Source: Phenylobacterium sp.
Lineage (GTDB): Bacteria > Pseudomonadota > Alphaproteobacteria > Caulobacterales > Caulobacteraceae
Assembly: GCF_022402485.1 (NCBI RefSeq)
Contig: NZ_JAKRSA010000027.1
Coordinates: 62,001-126,000, forward strand
Length of the DNA: 64,000 nucleotides
Direction: 5' to 3'
Below are positions 60,944 to 64,000 of the stretch, one piece after another (the first letter of the stretch is position 1; each line of letters starts with the position of its first letter). The translations under genes were made by a program, and so were the position numbers. The notes under the pieces were generated by a model. That model saw only the letters and a list, made by a program, of their open reading frames with translations. It made no database searches and was not told the origin of the DNA.

Positions 60944-61828
60944 ATGTCCGAACCTTTATTCAGGGGCGTCATGCCGGCCCTGGTGACCCCCTTCCGCGAC
61001 GGTGTTGTGGACGAGGACACCTATGTGGCCCTGATCGAGCGTCAGATCGCAGCCGGGGTCCACGGGCTGGTGCCAGTGGGCACGACCGGCGAGACCTCGA
61101 CCCTGTCCCACGACGAGCACCGTCGGGTGGTGGAGCTCTGCGTCAAGACGACCGCAGGCCGGGTGCCGGTGATCGCCGGAGCGGGCTCCAACTCCACCCG
61201 CGAGGCCATTGAGCTGGTCAAGCACGCCAAGGCTGTCGGCGCCGACGCTGCCATGGTGGTGACGCCCTATTACAACCGCCCCAGCCAGGAGGGCATGTAC
61301 GCCCATTATGCGGCGATCAATGACGCGGTTCAGTTGCCGGTGATCATCTACAACGTCCCCTCGCGCACCAGCGTGGACATCTCCAACGAGACCCTGGGCC
61401 GGCTTTCCAAGCTGCCGAACATCGTTGGGGTCAAGGACGCCACCGGCGACATGACCCGGCCGACCATGCAGCGCCTGTTGTGCGGAGCTGACTGGGTGAT
61501 GCTGTCGGGGGACGATCCCACAGCTCTTGGCTACATGGCCCATGGGGGCCACGGCTCGATCTCGGTCAGCGTCAATGTGGCGCCCGAGGCCTGCGCCACC
61601 TTCTACAATGCCGCCCTTAGCGGCGACTGGAAGACCGCCCTCTATTGGCAGGACCGGCTCTATCGCCTGCACCGGGCTCTGTTCACCGACGCTTCGCCGG
61701 GGCCGACCAAGTTCGCCCTGTCGCATCTGGGTCTCTGTTCAGAGGAAGCCCGCCTGCCGATCACCCCGGCCTCGGAGGCCTCGCGGCAGGACGTTCTGGC
61801 GGCCATGCGCGACGCTGGACTGATCTGA
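60944..61828 (+). CDS. dapA: 4-hydroxy-tetrahydrodipicolinate synthase
   Basis: 294 residues, the typical length. The substrate loop is [14 protein letters not shown], Tyr136 and Arg141 are in [12 protein letters not shown], and the Schiff-base Lys164 is in [10 protein letters not shown]. It condenses pyruvate with aspartate semialdehyde in lysine and diaminopimelate synthesis. The ATG at 60944 gives the standard N-terminus ([16 protein letters not shown]). It is 7 bp upstream of smpB. In Caulobacterales dapA-smpB linkage is common. Confidence 0.95.
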   Translation: MSEPLFRGVMPALVTPFRDGVVDEDTYVALIERQIAAGVHGLVPVGTTGETSTLSHDEHRRVVELCVKTTAGRVPVIAGAGSNSTREAIELVKHAKAVGADAAMVVTPYYNRPSQEGMYAHYAAINDAVQLPVIIYNVPSRTSVDISNETLGRLSKLPNIVGVKDATGDMTRPTMQRLLCGADWVMLSGDDPTALGYMAHGGHGSISVSVNVAPEACATFYNAALSGDWKTALYWQDRLYRLHRALFTDASPGPTKFALSHLGLCSEEARLPITPASEASRQDVLAAMRDAGLI

Positions 61829-61835
61829 GGGCACC

Positions 61836-62291
61836 ATGGCGGGTAAACCCATCGCTGAGAACCGGCGCGCAAGGTTCGACTATTTCCTCGACGACGCCAT
61901 GGAGGCGGGCCTTGCGCTCACCGGCAGCGAGGTGAAGTCCCTGAGGGCGGGCAAGGCCAATATCGCCGAGTCCTATGCCTCGGTGGAGGGCCGCGACATC
62001 GTTTTGATCAATGCCGATATTCCGCCCTACGCCAAGGCCAGCCACTTCAATCATGAGCCCCGCAGACCCCGGAAGCTGCTCCTGCACCGTAAGCAGATCG
62101 ACCGTCTGATCGGTGCCGTCCAGCGGGAAGGGCGGACCATCGTGCCCACCAAGCTCTATTGGAACGACAAGGGCCTGGCCAAGCTGGAGATCGCGCTGGC
62201 CAAGGGCAAGAAGCTGCACGACAAGCGCGAAACCTCCGCTGAACGGGACTGGCAGCGCGACAAGGCCCGGCTGCTCCGCGACAAGGGGTGA
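61836..62291 (+). CDS. smpB: SmpB, tmRNA-binding protein
   Basis: 151 residues. OB-fold core with [43 protein letters not shown], the tmRNA-binding [14 protein letters not shown] and the basic tail with [22 protein letters not shown]. It brings tmRNA to stalled ribosomes. The ssrA gene is not in this window. Its stop overlaps the GNAT start (GTGA). Confidence 0.96.
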   Translation: MAGKPIAENRRARFDYFLDDAMEAGLALTGSEVKSLRAGKANIAESYASVEGRDIVLINADIPPYAKASHFNHEPRRPRKLLLHRKQIDRLIGAVQREGRTIVPTKLYWNDKGLAKLEIALAKGKKLHDKRETSAERDWQRDKARLLRDKG

Positions 62292-63043
62292 GCGACCCCT
62301 TGCCGAGCCCGTCCGAGATCGAGGCCATTGAGCGGGCGACGATCGCCGCTGTGGCCCATGACGCCCATGAGGTGATCGGGCCCTGGATCCTCGGCCTGCG
62401 GCCTGGCTCCATCGGCCGGGCGCATTCGGCCGCGCCGCTGACCCACACACTGGTACGCGACGAGGGGTTGATCACTCGGATCGAGGCGGCCTATCGCGCG
62501 CGGTCCATGAGGTCAGTTTTTCGCCTGCCTGAGGTCGAGGGTCTGGCGGGGGTCGCCGAGGCCCTGGCCGCCCGGGGCTACACCCCAACCCAACCGACCC
62601 TGGTGATGGGCGCCGATCTCTCCGACGTGACGAAGGTCGCTGACCCGTCACCGGTCATCCTGCTGGAGCGCCCGGACGCGGCCTGGGCCTCGGTGTTCCT
62701 GGGGGAGGGGTTTGATCCCGAGGACGGCGCCCAGCGGGTGGCGGTGCTGTCGAATTCACCCGGCGCAGTTTTCGCTGCCGTCCGCGATGTCGATGGGACC
62801 CATGCGGTCGGCGTCTTGAGCCTGACTGACGGCTGGGCCAGCCTGCACGGCATGCGCACCGTCCAGGGGCGTCGGGGGCAGGGTCTGGCCGGGCAGGTGG
62901 CGGCACGCCTCGCTCAGGCCGCCATGGCTCGCGGGGCGACCCAGGTCTTTTTGCAGGTGGAGGCGGGCAATGGGCCAGCGCTTGCCCTCTATCGCCGCGC
63001 GGGTTTTTCGTCGCTCTGGCGCTACCAGTACTGGCGGTCCTAG
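62288..63043 (+). CDS. GNAT-family N-acetyltransferase
   Basis: 251 residues. The N-terminal half is a degenerate GNAT-like unit ([17 protein letters not shown]...LAARGYTP), and the C-terminal half carries the acetyl-CoA motif A ([55 protein letters not shown]). The substrate is unknown. It starts with GTG, overlapping the smpB stop. It ends in a CTAG shared with the convergent uracil-DNA glycosylase gene. Confidence 0.88.
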   Translation: MSDPLPSPSEIEAIERATIAAVAHDAHEVIGPWILGLRPGSIGRAHSAAPLTHTLVRDEGLITRIEAAYRARSMRSVFRLPEVEGLAGVAEALAARGYTPTQPTLVMGADLSDVTKVADPSPVILLERPDAAWASVFLGEGFDPEDGAQRVAVLSNSPGAVFAAVRDVDGTHAVGVLSLTDGWASLHGMRTVQGRRGQGLAGQVAARLAQAAMARGATQVFLQVEAGNGPALALYRRAGFSSLWRYQYWRS

Positions 63044-63711
63044 CGCGCCAGCAGCGCCCTGGCCCGGATGAAGATGTCTTCGAACATCTGCGGCGTCAGG
63101 CGGCCGGTGTTCGTGTTCAGCCGCGAGCAGTGGTAGGAATTGATCACCGTATAGGGGCCGGCCTGGAACTCTGATCCATGGCCTCCGACCCCGGCCGAGG
63201 CCTTGAGGCCTAACGCGCGCAGGACATTGCGCCGGGACACATCCCCCAGGGTGACGATCACCTTCAGGTTCGGCAGCTCATCCAGCCGGGCGGCGAGAAA
63301 CGGCCGGCAGGTCGCTTCCTCAAGCGTCTCGGGCTTGTTGCCCGGGGGCGCGCAGCGCACGGCGTTGGTGATCAGGCAGTCGACCAGCTGCAAGCCATCC
63401 TCGGGGCGGGCGTCGTAGGTGCCACGGGCGAACCCTTGCTTGATCAGGGTCTCAAACAGCAGCACCCCGGCAAAGTCGCCGGTGAACGGACGACCCGTGC
63501 GATTGGCACCAGTGCGTCCCGGCGCCAGACCGACCACCGCCAGCCGCGCGTCGGGATCGCCAAAGGACGGCGCTGGCCCGTTCCACCAGTCAGGGTTAGC
63601 CGCCCGGTTGATCTGCCGATAGGCCACGAGCCTCGGGCAGAGCGGACAGTCCCGGGGGGGCTCGGCGGCCATGGCTCGGCGTTCCAGGCCGGCCAGATCA
63701 GTCCTCGGCAT
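63040..63711 (-). CDS. Family 5 uracil-DNA glycosylase (UDGb)
   Basis: 223 residues. N-terminal CPLC plus a downstream Cys in EEATCRPFL suggest a 4Fe-4S cluster. The active-site motif 1 is GLAPGRTGANRTGRPFTGDF, where Ala replaces the catalytic Asp as in family 5. Motif 2 reads NSYHCSRLNTNTGRLT, with Cys in place of the usual Pro after His. It removes uracil and deaminated bases from DNA. The ATG at 63711 overlaps the end of the upstream gene by 14 bp; the open frame further upstream is not family-like. Confidence 0.9.
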   Translation of the reverse strand: MPRTDLAGLERRAMAAEPPRDCPLCPRLVAYRQINRAANPDWWNGPAPSFGDPDARLAVVGLAPGRTGANRTGRPFTGDFAGVLLFETLIKQGFARGTYDARPEDGLQLVDCLITNAVRCAPPGNKPETLEEATCRPFLAARLDELPNLKVIVTLGDVSRRNVLRALGLKASAGVGGHGSEFQAGPYTVINSYHCSRLNTNTGRLTPQMFEDIFIRARALLAR

Positions 63712-64000
63712 CCGCCGGGCTCTCGCTGCTGAGGCGGCTTTCCTGCAGGAAGCGGGGCAGGCGGGAGGGGCGGCCAATGATGTCCGAAAGGTCGGCCAGA
63801 TCGATGAAGGCGTCGGCCTGACGGCGCAGATCATCGGACGCCATGGGCGGCTGTGACTTGACGGTGGAGACCACGGTCACCCGGGCACCCCGGCGCTGAA
63901 CAGCTTCCACCAGGCAGCGGAAGTCCCCGTCGCCGGAGAACAGCAGCAGGTGGTCGGCGTGCTGGGCCATCTCCATCATGTCGACGGCGATCTCCACATC
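63698..64000 (-). CDS. NYN-domain protein (LabA/DUF88 family), C-terminal part
   Basis: 100 codons remain; the start lies beyond the right edge. The text DVEIAVDMMEMAQHADHLLLFSGDGDFRCLVEAVQRRGARVTVVST is the core of the NYN/PIN-like RNase fold, with the acidic pair in SGDGDF. The LabA group is common in alphaproteobacteria. Its end overlaps the uracil-DNA glycosylase start by 14 bp, so the two are likely co-transcribed. Confidence 0.92.
   Translation of the reverse strand, partial: DVEIAVDMMEMAQHADHLLLFSGDGDFRCLVEAVQRRGARVTVVSTVKSQPPMASDDLRRQADAFIDLADLSDIIGRPSRLPRFLQESRLSSESPADAED

Noticed and set aside
61829-62300. tmRNA gene ssrA next to smpB
   Set aside because: Genes overlap on both sides of smpB; no room and no tmRNA-like sequence.
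1-64000. CRISPR arrays, insertion sequences, rRNA operons
   Set aside because: No regularly spaced repeats, no transposase-like protein and no rRNA sequence recognised on reading.

Overview
This is high-GC DNA from an alphaproteobacterium of the order Caulobacterales (Caulobacter or Phenylobacterium type). The evidence is the divK-pleD cell-cycle pair, a holdfast polysaccharide cluster (hfsDABC and hfsEFGH), candidate CtrA boxes upstream of divK and of hfsD/hfsA, and a transamidosome gatCAB set. Products were assigned by reading the translations, without database searches.

Layout. 1-2.4 kb: the end of a HAD-like gene, divK, pleD and rpmG. 2.5-15 kb: a long leftward housekeeping block, transcribed in the order ruvX, pyrB, pyrC' (an active-site-dead dihydroorotase), plsY, dprA, topA, an SMC/RecF-like ATPase, rnr, a NUDIX hydrolase and an FMN reductase. 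15-21 kb: a sulfotransferase, gatC-gatA and gatB (split by a small exported protein on the other strand), an RcnB-like protein and a Sel1-like protein. 21-31.4 kb: the holdfast locus, with hfsD divergent from hfsA-hfsB-hfsC, then rsgA, then hfsEFGH on the opposite strand. 31.6-34.55 kb: tRNA-Ser(GCU) carrying a 2.9-kb integrated element bounded by a 23-bp imperfect direct repeat of the tRNA 3' end. It holds a tyrosine integrase, a winged-helix regulator with a nested dyad operator upstream, and small ORFs. 34.6-41.7 kb: an exported CVNH-like protein with three repeats, a HisKA_2 histidine kinase, a two-subunit molybdenum hydroxylase (IorAB type) with an AraC regulator, and a DUF2490 protein. 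41.9-48.8 kb: a sugar-oxidation/isomerisation operon (GMC dehydrogenase, three TIM-barrel isomerases, a Gfo/Idh/MocA dehydrogenase and a MelB-type transporter). 48.8-58.7 kb: a KGG-repeat stress protein, an OmpR-type two-component system, an MBL hydrolase, an NSS transporter with a structured leader, hrpB with an apparent CTG start, two methyltransferases and a TetR regulator. 58.7-64 kb: a soluble lytic transglycosylase, dapA, smpB, a GNAT protein, a family-5 uracil-DNA glycosylase and a partial NYN/LabA protein.

How the genes work together. divK and pleD set polarity and c-di-GMP, which in Caulobacter control when the holdfast is made, so regulator and output lie within 30 kb of each other. 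The small tRNA-Ser element and the dehydrogenase/TIM-barrel operon are the main accessory regions. No CRISPR array, insertion sequence or rRNA operon was seen.
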